Below the pieces are notes generated by a model. That model was given only the letters and a program-made list of their open reading frames with translations, was not told the DNA's origin and searched no databases. Shown one piece after another: positions 1 to 11,700 of a stretch of 64,000 nucleotides of DNA (positions within the stretch are counted from its first letter, which is position 1; every line of letters starts with the position of its first letter). A program made the translations under genes and the position numbers. The DNA comes from Micrasema longulum. Taxonomy: Eukaryota; Arthropoda; Insecta; Trichoptera; Brachycentridae. The DNA lies in NCBI GenBank assembly GCA_022494885.1, contig JAGVSM010001221.1, positions 1 to 64,000 of the forward strand, read 5' to 3'.

Positions 1-3000
1 ATTTTATCAAAATCATTATTTAAATTTAGCGAGTATTCTAAGGTAAAAATCCTGCCAAAAGAAATCGGCTGGAGATTGGTCGGTCTCATGGGGTGTACTG
101 GTTAATGCGTTTGCCAGGAATTAAATAAGTAAATAATTGTGAAAAAATAAATATTGATCCACTGCATTGTATTTTATCATGACGTGTAGATTGCCGTGGT
201 GTGAAATGGGCCAATCATGCGATATCACGCTCGTGGTTTGCAGGTGGCACAGCGGTCCAGTCTCCGTGAATGTTCGGTACCTATTTATGCGTATTTAAAA
301 GTTTAGGGTAATGTTAGCAGACAGTAAAAACTCGGCTGATTTTTTTCCAAATTAATTTTATTCCTTCCGTATATAATCATGCTTTAAATGGATGACAATT
401 TTCCTACTTAAACCTAAATTTTGTTCCATGGAATAATCGGCTTTGGTAATTTGATAAAAATATTCAAACATTCAGTTCCTATTGATATATACGCATTCCC
501 AAATAGATATACAATAAACTAAATTAATCTGATATTTGGTTCTAATGTTACGATATTTATGTATGTAAATGGTTAGTAATATATTATTATTTTTGTATCA
601 TTATTTGTAAAGATAATGTTTGTACAATTTTACGGTGTTTTATAACCGAGATGATTTTGTGACTGCCAATCGAATTATATTGTAAATAATGCACTGTGGC
701 AATTTTTTTTTCAACGATAGACGTTTTAAATACATAAGGCAGAGTAAAAATAGATTATTTTGTAATTTTCTACAGCCAAACCGTGGTCGGTCGATGTTTC
801 AAAATAATGCAGTGAGATATTGCAATTGCGATTAAATTACGGGCCAGGATACTGACCTTTCGAAGAATGTAGGAAATGTGATTGGATGAGAAGGTTGTTA
901 CTATAAAAATATCTACGATCTTACTAATTATTTTACAATGTTGACTAGTTTTCTCATATCATGCGTAATTCATCACATTTGAGGGAAAAGATATAAGTGT
1001 AACCTAATAATATTCAGTTTATAACAATATGTAACCAAAGACGACGATATATCCCGGAAATAACAAAAGGGTACTTGAAAATAAATAAATTGTTTGTAAG
1101 TATTTCGTGCATAAATAAATAAAGAGTTACTAGCATAAACAATTCATAAGGATAACAATTCTGATTTTTTACTTATAAAATGCGCATAAAGACTGACGTA
1201 TTTTATCAACACGATGAATTGGAATTGGAAGATTTGAACGGTAAAAATGTCAGATATATCTATATATTTATTTATTACCGTTCGAGTAATCCAGCAGATT
1301 GGTGCAATAAAAAACTAATGATCAGATCCGGATTCAGTTTGTTTGAAAGTATGTCAAAATGGAATAAATTCTTAAATGTATACGTAATATATTATTATTT
1401 ATTGATTTGGCCCGATGCGTGATGTAAATTTAAGAATGGAGTCTTATCTTTGTTGGCAGTCGTAATAGATAACAACTATCTCATTCTTTTACCGTTTTAA
1501 AATACAATATAAATATTACAAATAAGTTTATACACGCAATTAAATTGTTTATAAAAATAATGATTTGATATTAGACGAGCTACAAACGCAGATTATTTAA
1601 ACAAATAAGGGTAATAAACAAACATTCGGCATACAAATTACACAAACTTATTATTTAAAAAACCCATAATGTTGATTTTGGCCACATAGAAAATGTTTTA
1701 AATGAAATAATAGGTATGATGCATATATCGTGACTTTGTTTTGTGAATATCGTGGAATGTTTAAATGGATTTTGATTTCGCGATTCTTACTCGATATAAA
1801 GAAGATATGGGAAGCTCTTTTATTTCCTCTCGAAGACGATCATAATTTCAATATTTAAATCACATTTTTTATCATTTTAAACGAAAATTCATTTGGAAGG
1901 GATTAGTAATAATAATACTTAAAACTATTGTTATATTCAAATGCGTAAATAAAAACAATTACTATAACGTTTGTATATACAAAATATATCCTTTTAGTTT
2001 ACACTAACAACACATTTTTTTTAATAAATGACTTCATAAATATCTCTCCAGTTTACTAATGAATATTTTCATCTAAACCTACAAGGACGCACACACAAAC
2101 AATTTTGAAAATTTCAATTGACCGATGGGTAGGCTACTTTGAAACAAATAACCGTTTTTAAATTGAACAAAATAATTTTACTGAATTTAGCGATAAAATT
2201 ACGTCACGCCCACTATCTCAGATGTTTTATTTTTGAAAAAATAACAGTTATTGAGAGTGGACAGTGAGATACAAAAACTAAATGGAATATTCATACAAAT
2301 CACTCGCGATTGCGATTGAGTGGAAGCTTAAAACGAAATATGTAAATGATGAGAAAATTTATAATATACAAACATAGACCCGAGTTGAACTCAGTTTGGC
2401 ACCATTTAAATCGTACAGTAATATATAATTTTAAAATAAAAGTTAAATGTCTAAGGCAAAATAACAAATACAGGATATATTTATTATTAAACACTAAGAA
2501 ATGCACTTTCTTTACACAATATTTGTTCGAATTATGGACTATATACTTAGATGACATGTGTGGAGAATGATAAAAATGGAATAAAATACACGCTCGGGGC
2601 TCGCATAAGAAATGCAATATTCTACCGTTGCTTTAACGTACTTTATTTTATAATTATTATAGTTTTAACTACGATAAAATGATGTTTAAAGTTATTTTAA
2701 AGAAAAAATGGTGTTCTCAATCTAATCCAATATGTATAAATCTATAATTTTCTATAAACTTAAGGCACTCCGATTCTGTAACATGAAAACATGCGTCAAT
2801 CCGTTGTACGCGGACCGGACGGCCGCTGGTCACCGTTAGCGGAAAACAAAGTGTGTATGCAGAACGACTCAACGAGTGACCATCTGTACCGAATATAACA
2901 TTACAAGTGTATGTGAGGGTTTATTACTAAGGAAAGTGCTTTAGGATTCCTACGATAATATTGGTACATTTTAGTAAAACTACGCTATATAACATTACTC

Positions 3001-3317
3001 GCTTAATTCAAATCTTAAGAATAGTACATGTATTGACTTCCATTTTCTATTTCGAATAGGTACGTCATTCACTTGTTATGCTTTGCGTGGAGTAGTTTTC
3101 TATTCGGAATTCGGGAAATCTATTTGTCATTTGGCTGAAATACTTTAAAGAATATGTCGTAAAGTTATAAACTAGGTACGTTTGACATGACTACAATAGG
3201 TGCAATTTTAGGTATAGGTATACATAATTCAAATATTGAATATGGATTTTAGACATTGTGTTTTGGTGTTCATTTAAATGGTATATACATTTATACAGTG
3301 AGATTGTATGCATTTGA

Positions 3318-3540
3318 ATGAATGGAATGTGTTACGAGTGGCGAGTCGCGAGCACAAAGCTGCCTCTCGCGAAATTGGCCGAAGTTAGCCGAGCTCGAGA
3401 GCGCACGGTCCCTTCGTCGGCTGGTCCTTCGGCGAGGGATTCGATCGACGGAGCAGAGGTGGTTGTTAAGTTAGTACTTCCGACCGTTCGCGTTCGTTCA
3501 CCGAAGAGCTCTCGATTACGTTTCCAATAGCCACGTTAGT
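3318..3540. other. CpG-rich patch, possible non-coding exon or promoter
   Basis: About 220 bp with many CpG dinucleotides and GC well above its flanks. A plus-strand frame is open for 70 codons from 3318, but its peptide is unrecognised and it starts in mid-island. A donor-like GAG|GTGGTT lies near 3460. It could be a 5' UTR or promoter of a neighbouring gene, or a repeat fragment. I cannot decide. Confidence 0.3.
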
Positions 3541-5039
3541 AATTGCAGTTGAAACCGATTCATATTTATTATCAGAATAAGTTGTGATTTTTTCTAAGAA
3601 AAGCGAAATTACAAAAATCGAAAAATGTTTTTTGGACCCAATTTTAATAACGTAATTAAATTGTGAAGTTAAATGATCTCTTCCCATTCTATGATAAATT
3701 TGTCTATCTAACTACGATTTTCCATATATTTTTTTAAATACTCGCCACCTGTGTTTCTTTAGAATATTATACACAGGAACCTTAAGTAAGAAAAGGTTTT
3801 TTTTAATAATCCTCATTCGAGACAAGGTATTCTTCAAATGAAACGATCTTCATTACACTTAACTATCGGAAGGCACACACAAGTAAAACATTATTAACCT
3901 TTTATGATACTTCATGAATTCCTTATTCCATAATTCGACCCTTTCAATTTTAACTGGAAGTTGGGTAATGGACACGATAATATTATTACAATCTCGAATT
4001 CACAATATTTTAAAAACAAAAACCGAAGTGTCCAGTAAACTGCAAGTTTACCAACGAAAAAAACTTTAAGTGTGTAATAACTCTGACACCAAACCTGTAA
4101 ATGCAAATGACAGCAAAATTTTATAGTAATTGTTTGTTGGTTGGTTGAGACATTCAATTTAGTATCGTGCCTAGTTTTACTATAAAAATGAAAATATGAA
4201 TGGTCATAATTACAACATAGTTAAGGTAACAATCACTACACATGGGTACTGATTATTATCGTAGATATAAGTACCTACCGATAGTAATTAATATATTTAT
4301 TTCCGGTTTCTAATTATTCAGTGATATTTTTCTGAGCTATCGCTTATAAATCACTAACGAGTATCGCTTTTTTATGTTCGTAATAAATTAATTTGACAGT
4401 TTTTAATAATTTATTATTACAATGATTATAAAACATTCCGTTACCATCCGACGAATACTTCGCTAAGAACGTCACTACGCGGATTACTTTATTAACCGAA
4501 TAAATTTTAATAATAGGATAGGCGACGGTCATAAGAAGACAGGCCGACAGATGTAAAATGTGTCAACAAGCAAAACTGTCATCGTGGCGACTTGGCTGAC
4601 GAAGTTGAAAATTACATTTATTCATTTAATATTATTATCAGTGAACAGCGATCTCCTATACTGCCTCAGAAAATGATCGTTTCAGGGTACGCGCATTACG
4701 GTACACTATACCATAATGCTCTTTTAACATTATATCTGAATGATCCGTCCGGCCCGTCCCGCTATCGGTTACTCGGACATGGACGTACTCAAATATAACA
4801 TAGGGAGTATGTCGCCAATGTGAGAATAAACCATGAAAACCGCGATTCGGTAGGACAGCCCCTTTCTATCTCTTTCCGCTCATCTTCTTGACGGATATGA
4901 GGGATGTGTAAATTTCAGCATCCTCGGTCGATATTTATCTATTTCGTTCAGAAACAAAATTTTTGTAGATTTCGTCATTCTAGTGGAACAACGACGCATG
5001 TGATTTTCTTCAACTTTACATGAGAGCGGTTTTTGACAC

Positions 5040-5045
5040 TTTATT
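5040..5045 (-). other. Candidate polyadenylation signal for the giant-intron gene
   Basis: The first AATAAA hexamer on the minus strand after the stop codon lies here, about 330 nt downstream, giving a plausible 3' UTR of roughly 350 nt. In AT-rich DNA such hexamers are common, so this is only a candidate. Confidence 0.3.
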
Positions 5046-5092
5046 TCACAACTTGAAAAGTACACAAGTATATCCTTTGATACTTAGGTTAG

Positions 5093-5111
5093 TTATATAT
5101 ATATATATATA
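5093..5111. repeat. (TA)n microsatellite
   Basis: An uninterrupted TA run of about 19 bp in the 3' flank. A similar short run occurs near 6394-6409. Confidence 0.8.
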
Positions 5112-5375
5112 GTATTTAACCCGGAATATAAAACCTTCTCAACATCAAATAGAAGAATGTCAACGCCGCAACTTTCGCACATCTGTCGTTGTCATCACGA
5201 CGATTTGTACTAATTACGTGACCAGAAAATTCCATCGATTTGACAGAAAAATGAAAGGAAATAGTAATGACTTCGCGTAAAAGAATATAATAATTTCATG
5301 ACGATTTTTGAATGGAAAACCATTTGTCATTGATTGAAGATACTTCAGTTTGGAGTCGTCTCCGAAGGGAGCGGT

Positions 5376-5858
5376 TTAGTAGGAGTCCTCGCACTTGATC
5401 TGCTTGCCCCGCCAGTCATCGCCCGCCCCCGGCTCGCGAACTTCCGGCCAGTCATCCCACGCCGCCCCGCCCTCGGCCAGCAGCCCCTGCGAGATGGCCT
5501 TGCTCACCATCTCTTCCGTGATGGCCCCGGCGCTGGTGAAGGCCTCCGAGAAGCGGCCGATCTCCGTGGAGCCGAAGGCCTGCTGGAAGGCCGGCAGCGG
5601 AACGGCCTCGCGGGCGGGCGCGGCCGTGGCCGTGGCCGCGACCGCCGGGACCGCCTCCGCAGGAACTTCTTCCCGGGGTAAGCTCTTGGGCGACTTGGAT
5701 TTCCTCGCCATCTCCGAAACGAAGATTCTGTTCTCTTCCTTGATTCTCGAATGACGCTGCTGACGATGGGCGGGGGAGGCAGGGGCGGGGCGGGGGCGAG
5801 GGGTGTTCCTGTCGTCTGTTTCCCTGTGGTATGGTTCCCAGTTGCACGCCGAAGAGAT
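5376..5858 (-). CDS. Exon 4 (terminal coding exon) of the giant-intron gene, residues 149-308 and stop
   Basis: The exon follows a good acceptor, TGTGTTTCAG|ATCTCT, and ends at TAA (5378-5376). It is phase 0 and continues exon 3. Residues 149-197 are polar, with a Pro/Arg-rich run and HRQQRHSR. A basic patch RKSKSPKS lies near 199-206, followed by an Ala/Pro/Val linker (about 208-237). A probable helical segment at 238-270 carries AFQQAFGSTEIGRFSEAF. The end is acidic with two Trp pairs (WDDW and DDW) and closes KQIKCEDSY. Strong G/C preference at third positions in this frame, and not in the other two open frames, supports it as the coding frame. An internal ATG at 5711 (AGATGG context) could start a 111-residue protein if the upstream exons belong to another transcript. 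Family unknown. Confidence 0.8.
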   Translation of the reverse strand: MSSACNWEPYHRETDDRNTPRPRPAPASPAHRQQRHSRIKEENRIFVSEMARKSKSPKSLPREEVPAEAVPAVAATATAAPAREAVPLPAFQQAFGSTEIGRFSEAFTSAGAITEEMVSKAISQGLLAEGGAAWDDWPEVREPGAGDDWRGKQIKCEDSY

Positions 5859-5919
5859 CTGAAACACAATGTACATATCACTGTAAAATGATGTTTAAAT
5901 CCATTAAGTACCATTTTTT

Positions 5920-5984
5920 GGACCATAAGACGCACTTTTTTACTCTGAAAATTGAACCAAAAATTGGAGTGCGTCTTATGGTCC
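5920..5984. repeat. Hairpin with 17-bp perfect arms, MITE-like
   Basis: GGACCATAAGACGCACT at 5920-5936 is repeated exactly in reverse complement at 5968-5984. A degenerate partial copy, ATGCGTCTTATCGTCC, follows at once. The structure ends 60 nt upstream of the exon 4 acceptor, in the branch-point neighbourhood. It is probably a small DNA-transposon end or MITE. Confidence 0.6.
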
Positions 5985-6613
5985 GATGCGTCTTATCGTC
6001 CACAAAATACGAAACTAATTTGCTCATGTATATTTTGACATTATGTATATCTACACAAAGTTGATGCGTGTCATCTTTTATCCGTTGTTTTGTTTGGCAT
6101 ATGACACACCAGGAAGTAAAAAAATTTTGTATTCCCAAAAATATGATTGGTACCGAACCTTTTTTATTGACAAAAATTATTTATGGAATTTAAATAATAT
6201 ATAGAAAAAATTAAAAAGCGTAACTTATTTTTAATTTATTACGGCACCTAAACTTTCCTGAATCATAAATTTATGAACTTTGAACTAGGTGCATGCATTG
6301 TAAGAACATTTTCCCCCAGACGAAAATCTTTCTATATTTGAACTAAAACCATTCATAATAATGATTATACTTAAAAATCTTTATTAACCTTTATATATAT
6401 ATATATATGTTTGGATAATTTATATAGCGCCATTTTTGTGAAAATCACCTCAAGGGCGCTGTACAATAAATGTAATTATTATTCATAGAAAATCGGGTCT
6501 CCCTGGCCTGTTGTAGCGCAAAAAAAGATATACACGAAAAAAAAAATGTTTTTAAAATTATGAATAAAAAAGTTGTTTTGACTGTTGCACAAATAAATGT
6601 ATTTTATTACCTT

Positions 6614-6698
6614 TAGTTCCGGGAGAGCACGTCTTTCATCGACGGGTGATGATGAGTTTTGTATCAACGTCAACGGGAGAAGTGCTCTCCCGAAACTA
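6614..6698. repeat. Inverted repeat, 17-bp arms, MITE-like
   Basis: TAGTTCCGGGAGAGCAC (6614-6630) pairs with 6682-6698 with one mismatch, leaving a 51-bp loop. The GC-rich arms stand out from AT-rich flanks. There is no coding content. Confidence 0.6.
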
Positions 6699-6971
6699 CA
6701 GTTTCTTTCTGTTAGTATAATTAACTTAAACGTGTTACACTCATAAAAAAGTTTTTGTTTTATTAGAATCCATCATGAAATGTTACAAAGAGAATGCCAA
6801 TTCAATCAATATATATTTTTTATTATACACGACGTCGAGGGAGTTTTCTGAATAGCGTCATCTTATCACGATTTAGAGAATGAAGGCGCACAAGGCAATT
6901 ACCCAAGAATTGAAAAAACATATATTGCGTGCTTGCAACATGCGTATTGAATTACTTGTCATTGACTCACG

Positions 6972-7041
6972 CCACTGAATTTAAATATTATTTTGAATGC
7001 ATGGAATATGCTTAATGGATTCCAATATTTAAATTCAGTGG
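6972..7041. repeat. Inverted repeat, 18-bp perfect arms
   Basis: CCACTGAATTTAAATATT (6972-6989) recurs exactly in reverse complement at 7024-7041 with a 34-bp loop. Probably a small fold-back MITE. Confidence 0.6.
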
Positions 7042-7132
7042 AAACGAGAATAGTAATAGGCAGAGATGATCACGTTTAGGGCGTTCTCTTATGAGTAGCT
7101 GTTTTTCTATAAGAGTAATATTAGTAAACCAT

Positions 7133-7560
7133 ATCTGGAGCTGAGCTAGCCGCGACTGTTGGTGCTCCTCGTAATAAACTTAGATCATGGGTCAGGAAGC
7201 AGAGCGTAATGCTCTGGAAAAAAGTATCCGGTCAGTACCGTGCGAAGGAACTGATAAAGGGTACTCGCGAAGGTTTGCTTTCGACCTAATGAAACTCAGC
7301 CAAAATCAAGTGAGAGTTTTAACAAGAGCCCGCCCAGGGCACTGCAGATTGAACAAACACTTTGCTAGAATGAAGCTGTCCAAAACTTCTAAGCCTGAGG
7401 ATGTTAAAAAGCTCGCCCCCTTCCTAATAGTCCGAGATTTCGGATCTGGGCTTAGAGGGGGAGATTTAGCAAAATGAAAACTCGCTTTCCACACAGCAGC
7501 CAGGCTCTTTATAGACCCGGGCTTGGAGGGCGAGAACTATTCACGGGGATCCGTCACAAT
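7133..7560 (+). mobile_element. LINE fragment: RNase H region and downstream
   Basis: In shifting frames the plus strand gives AELAATVGAPRNKLRSWV, then MKLSQNQVRVLTRARPGHC and RLNKHFARM. The last two match the region after the RNase H domain in RNase H-bearing non-LTR retrotransposons (typically LSRxQLRxLxGLLTGHxxLxxHLxxxG). Frameshifts show it is dead. An (AATAAG)n run follows near 7620. Confidence 0.6.
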
Positions 7561-7639
7561 AGATTTGCACAGGTCACAGTGACGCCAGGAGCTTGCATAG
7601 CGTTAACCCCCCCCTTTAAGAATAAGAATAAGAATAATA

Positions 7640-7800
7640 CCTTATCTGGTAACGAAGCGCCTTGCATGGCCACTATGCCCCGAAGGGGATCCCGGTGCGG
7701 ATACACCAGCGGTGGCGGCGGGGGAAAGCCCCCCTGTAGGGCCACGGGTCTGACGGGGTAACCCGAGCGGCCTCCACTCGACTGCCAACCGTTCTGAAAA
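7640..7800. other. GC-rich segment, probably repeat-derived
   Basis: GC-rich, with short self-complementary pieces such as GCCCCGAAGGGG, directly after the LINE fragment and the AATAAG run. No protein motif was recognised on either strand. It may be the untranslated region of another retroelement. Confidence 0.3.
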
Positions 7801-8439
7801 TAAACATTTCTTTATTTTAGCCCACAATTTATGAAAATGTTAATGGGGATCGCAAACTACCGCCAAAAATAAAAGCACGCACCTACAGGAACAACCTTTT
7901 GACTAAATAATGAATTTTAAGCAACTGGAATATATTCCAGGAGGTTTCTCGAAATTTTTGGTTCTTAATTCATTTTGGGAAATGTTGCGGCTACCAAACT
8001 GTAGAAACTCAACAACTAATTAAAATATCGAACGGCAATTTTTAGTAACTAGAACTCGTAAAAATAATATGAGAACAAAGGGTGAGGTATCTATACATAC
8101 ATAGTAGGGTGGATCTCTATACATACATAGTACGGAGAAAAATATATTAAAAATATCAAAATGGCCCTTTGAGTACGTTGAATAAAGTAAAAATAAAATA
8201 CAATAGTTTTATTAAGGGTAAGGTTTTCCGCGAGGGGGTTGAAGCTTAGATTTTTTTTTAAAAGCTATGTTTTGGTAAGATGATTTTTGATATTAAAATA
8301 CTGTTTTTCTGCAATTTAAAAGTGCATGAAATTAAAAAAAATATAATATAATGGCTTTGATAAATAACCCATTCTCTGAACCCACTTATTTATTATTATT
8401 GTTATTTTTTTGTTTTTTTACACATTGTCACATTTTTGC

Positions 8440-8610
8440 AAATGTAGATGGGACTACAATTAGGCTCAGAAGCTTCACGGGAGAAATAAGAAAACCGTTA
8501 CATGGATGCGAAAAGCTGCCTATAGTTTTATTCACCTCAATAGAATGCAAGGTACCTGAAGTCACTAATAAGAATGAATTGAGCACTGATCATCTATACT
8601 TAATGCACCG
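8440..8610 (+). mobile_element. Possible Ty3/gypsy protease-region fragment
   Basis: The frame contains TTIRLRSFTGEIRKPLHG followed by KLPIVLF. This resembles the LxxYTGExIxPLG...VxV segment of gypsy-type retroviral-like proteases. No active-site DTG and no reverse transcriptase are adjacent, so the call is weak. The hydrophobic stretch upstream (from the ATG at 8351) is probably chance. Confidence 0.2.
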
Positions 8611-8928
8611 TGTGAATCTATCAACTTTGAGCATTTATTTATTTTATTACTTAGAATATATACATATATAGAGGGATAACAAAACATTTTACCAATCCAA
8701 TGCCTGTTGCCGGTTATAGCGGACTCATTTTTTACAATATGTTCTAAATGAGGGAAAGGGAGACAAAAAAAATCTGTGTTTACGGCCCTCATTTTTTGTT
8801 TTGTAGTCGATTTTAGAATTTTACGATGCTCTTTTTTTGAGTCCGCGGCCAGTATTGACTGTCAAACGCTCTGTCGGTATTTTGATGATTGCTTAACGTA
8901 TTTAGTGCTAATTACATCAAAATTCATT

Positions 8929-9640
8929 ATGCCGACTTGTGCCATGAAAGGATGTTCAAATAGAACTGGAAAAGGGAGAAAACGCTTCAGATATCACAGG
9001 TAATTATCAAATATTATACATTTTCAAATTAATACGTTTTTTGGTAGTTTCAACATAAATGCACCACTATTTTTGTACTATCATTTGAGCAATTATTATA
9101 GCATTTGTTTCTGTGTAATTCAAATACCTTATACATTGGATTTATGTGATTTATATCATTTTTTTCAAACGTTTCAATCCAAATATATCTTAAAATGTTT
9201 AAAACATGCAAACTCGACGACCTTTTACCGAGTCAACCGACATCTAGAAATAATTCTTTCTTTTTTTGTATCACTGAAAGAATATGAAATTGTCGTTTAT
9301 TGAATGTAACTAAAAGAGATGACAATACATCTGCGCCAATTTTAAATGGTATTTTTATGACCACTTTTTGGGCGGCTCTTATAATTAAGAATGCCAGGGC
9401 TATGCATTACCTTAAAATATTACGTATTCACTTAAATGTTGTTTATTAGTGTAATCATTTTATCATTAAATTTATAAGCATAATTTAGTAATTTAATGTT
9501 TATTTTTTTGGATTCCCGATAGATAAAATAAGGCGAAATAAATGGATCCATAAGACAGGGCGGAACAATTGTCCCCTGAAAATAACTATTGGGTCTGTTC
9601 CAACTACTTTCTATCCATTAATTTGGTCAAAAACAAATTA
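8929..9640 (+). pseudogene. Decayed THAP zinc-finger gene fragment (two exons)
   Basis: Exon A (8929-8999) starts MPTCAMKGCSNRTGKGRK, the typical THAP N-terminus with Cys4 and Cys9 of the C2CH site, and ends CACAG|GTAATT. Exon B begins around 9512: its frame reads FPIDKIRRNKWIHKTGR, matching the FP...W core of THAP, and joining AG with A would restore Arg-Phe-Pro. However, the base pair before it is GG instead of AG after a T-run, so the acceptor appears mutated. After about 9555 the frame is ambiguous. One frame gives VCSNYF, like the ICSxHF of THAP with His changed to Tyr. The other gives GSVPTTF, like AVPTIF. Probably a broken THAP gene or a P-element-like relic inside the intron. Confidence 0.55.
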
Positions 9641-10904
9641 TTTGGTACGTGTAATAAATGGTGCTCTACCCTCCCCCCCATGTTTTCAAAAAGCTAACTC
9701 GCTATGGGTAAATATACATTTATTTCAAATTTATATACCATAAAGTTGGAAAAATCAGTGTACGTGCATGAAAATATGTATAAATGTAGAGGAAGCGAGA
9801 TCTACATGCAAAGACAGAGTGATATGGTGTTCTATCCTCTCTGCCTACCTCTTCAGTGAAACGGCGTGATTTCTCCAAATCACCAAATTAGCAGTGGTAT
9901 CTTCACTCTATACAAAGATACAAGTTTAAATAAGAAAAAACTAATAGAAATAACTGTTTTCAGTTTGCAAATCAAACAACGAATTCGAAAAATAGGAGAC
10001 CCCGTTTAACCAGTTTTTAAAGATGTAAGTTACAACCTGCCGTCAGAGTAAGCCAATATCTTAACAAATCGGTTAAATTTCAAAATCAATAAATTTACTT
10101 TATTGCAGATTTACTTGTTTATTATATGTAAATGCATATTTGTTTAAAAAAATAATTTATGTACCCAACAATGTCATTTATAATGTTTATTATTGCTTAC
10201 TTTAATGTATTAAAAATGTTTTTAGTAAACTTGTTACTAAATTAAAATAAACGTTTTTATTGTACTTCCTACTCTCTACAAATCTCTGCAAAAAATCACC
10301 TAAGTCGTGCATTTGTGACAACCCTGTTTTATAAACATCTGGAAACGAAAAACGTCTTCACTAAACAAACGACCACGCCCCCTTTTCAACATTTTTTACA
10401 AACTTTGGAATAGTACGGACTCTAAGATATATATATACTCTGAATATATAACACTTTTAACGTATTGCAATTAAGTCTGTCGGAAAGAACCCCTAAAAAA
10501 AATTTGGCCCTAAAGGTGGCCTTCAAGCGCAAACAGGATTCATAAGCTGTATGTATATTATAGTTATCCATCCGCGACTTTTATTATTAAAGTTCATACA
10601 TCCACGTGGATGAACATAAAAGTAAAACCATCAAACATCTATGGTGCGCAGCGTTTGTATAAATCAATCGTTTTATCTCGTTATTTGTCCAGAGAAAGGG
10701 AATGTGTAATTATTATAACCCAGTTATTTAAAAAAAACTGACTTCGTATCCTGCAAATGTTATTTAATCAGTGCTAGCTGATGAGACAAGACACGTAAGA
10801 AAAAACTGTTTTAAGGAGAATAGTGAGAGCCTGCAAAATAAAACGGACTGCAATTGCAACAAGTATCCGAATATTCTTATTACCAACATTTGATAGTATA
10901 GCAT

Positions 10905-11152
10905 TTATGCTATTTATAGAGTACTTCAGTACTTCCCAAAAATCTGGAAAGACTCCACTGTAGTCCCTTTCCCTAAACCGGGAAAAGACTTAAAATTCTG
11001 TGATAACCACAGGGCTACTAACCAATTTCAAACGTTGGCAAGACAGTCAAAACACATCTAGACCAAAAACATCCTACCTGACGAACAACACGGCCAAACA
11101 TTTGACCGTTCATCAACTGCTTAGAGTTGTCGAAAGCATAATTTATTTATTT
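10905..11152 (+). mobile_element. LINE reverse-transcriptase fragment, 5' part of an interrupted copy
   Basis: The plus strand encodes WKDSTVVPFPKPGKDL, then after frameshifts LPDEQHGQTFDRSS and VHQLLRVVESI. These match the N-terminal fingers of the RT (W..A.V.PIPKPGKD, LPD.Q.GFR..ST..QLLR). The fragment stops at an inserted antisense LINE and resumes at 11616. Confidence 0.65.
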
Positions 11153-11615
11153 ATTTGGTCTACAAACAATGAAAAATAATAATCATGACTTATTTTTTAT
11201 CAATTACATGTAAACATGAATGAAATACTTTTTAAAGTCAAAATATCAATATAAATTATTGTAATAATTAATGCATTCATATAAAACCCATATTATATAC
11301 ACAAATAAAATACCTATGGAAATAAAACTAGCAATACAAATAATCAAAATTAAATTTTAGTAAACACATAATTTTGAATGGCTGGATGAATCAAAAAATC
11401 AATTGAGATTTATTTTCTATGTCAGCTATGTGATCATCAAATAAGAATTTTTAGTCTAAGGTAATACCTAAATAATGTATCATATCAACATTTTTCAACA
11501 CAACATTATCTATAAAACTTAAAGCTGTAAACTTTATTGTAGAATATTTATCAGCATTTAAAAACATGTCGTTACGTTTACACCAAAAAACAAAAGTCAA
11601 TTGGTACTTATCAAT
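11143..11615 (-). mobile_element. 5'-truncated LINE inserted antisense into another LINE
   Basis: On the minus strand the frame near 11610-11435 reads FVFWCKRNDMFLNADK and later NVDMIHYLGITLD, matching the RT thumb segment (WC..N.M.LN..K ... YLGV.LD). Its 3' end is an (AAAT)n-type tail at 11143-11158. It is a 5'-truncated retrotransposition product sitting in the plus-strand RT. Confidence 0.6.
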
Positions 11616-11700
11616 GGCTATGTGGCTCTAATAGTTGCAAGCTCAGGCGTACCACAGGGTTTCGATTTGGGACCTTTGTTGTTTTAGTGAAGTAAAAATA
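11616..11700 (+). mobile_element. LINE reverse-transcriptase fragment, continuation after the insertion
   Basis: The frame reads VASSGVPQGFDLGPLLF, the RT motif B region (GVPQGS.LGPLLF). It lies where the same plus-strand element should continue past the antisense insertion. The sequence between VVESI and this motif is shorter than in an intact RT. Confidence 0.6.

Larger units (their letters stand above)
1..5375. other. Downstream flank of the giant-intron gene
   Basis: AT-rich sequence with no gene that I can support. Short ORFs here have no recognisable motif or coding bias. The exceptions are the CpG-rich patch at 3318-3540, a short GC-richer stretch at about 2790-2880 that includes AACAAAG, and a TA microsatellite at 5.1 kb. 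Nothing was seen in 1-2780, 2890-3310 or 3545-5030. Confidence 0.6.

Noticed and set aside
1180..1422. An 80-codon ATG-initiated frame
   Set aside because: AT-rich composition, Tyr/Ile runs typical of chance translation, and no homology that I can recognise.
5452..5935. Two other open minus-strand frames and plus-strand frames over exon 4
   Set aside because: One carries Arg/Pro runs and the other Gly/Arg runs expected from high GC. Only the chosen frame shows consistent G/C third positions and fits exon 3 in phase.
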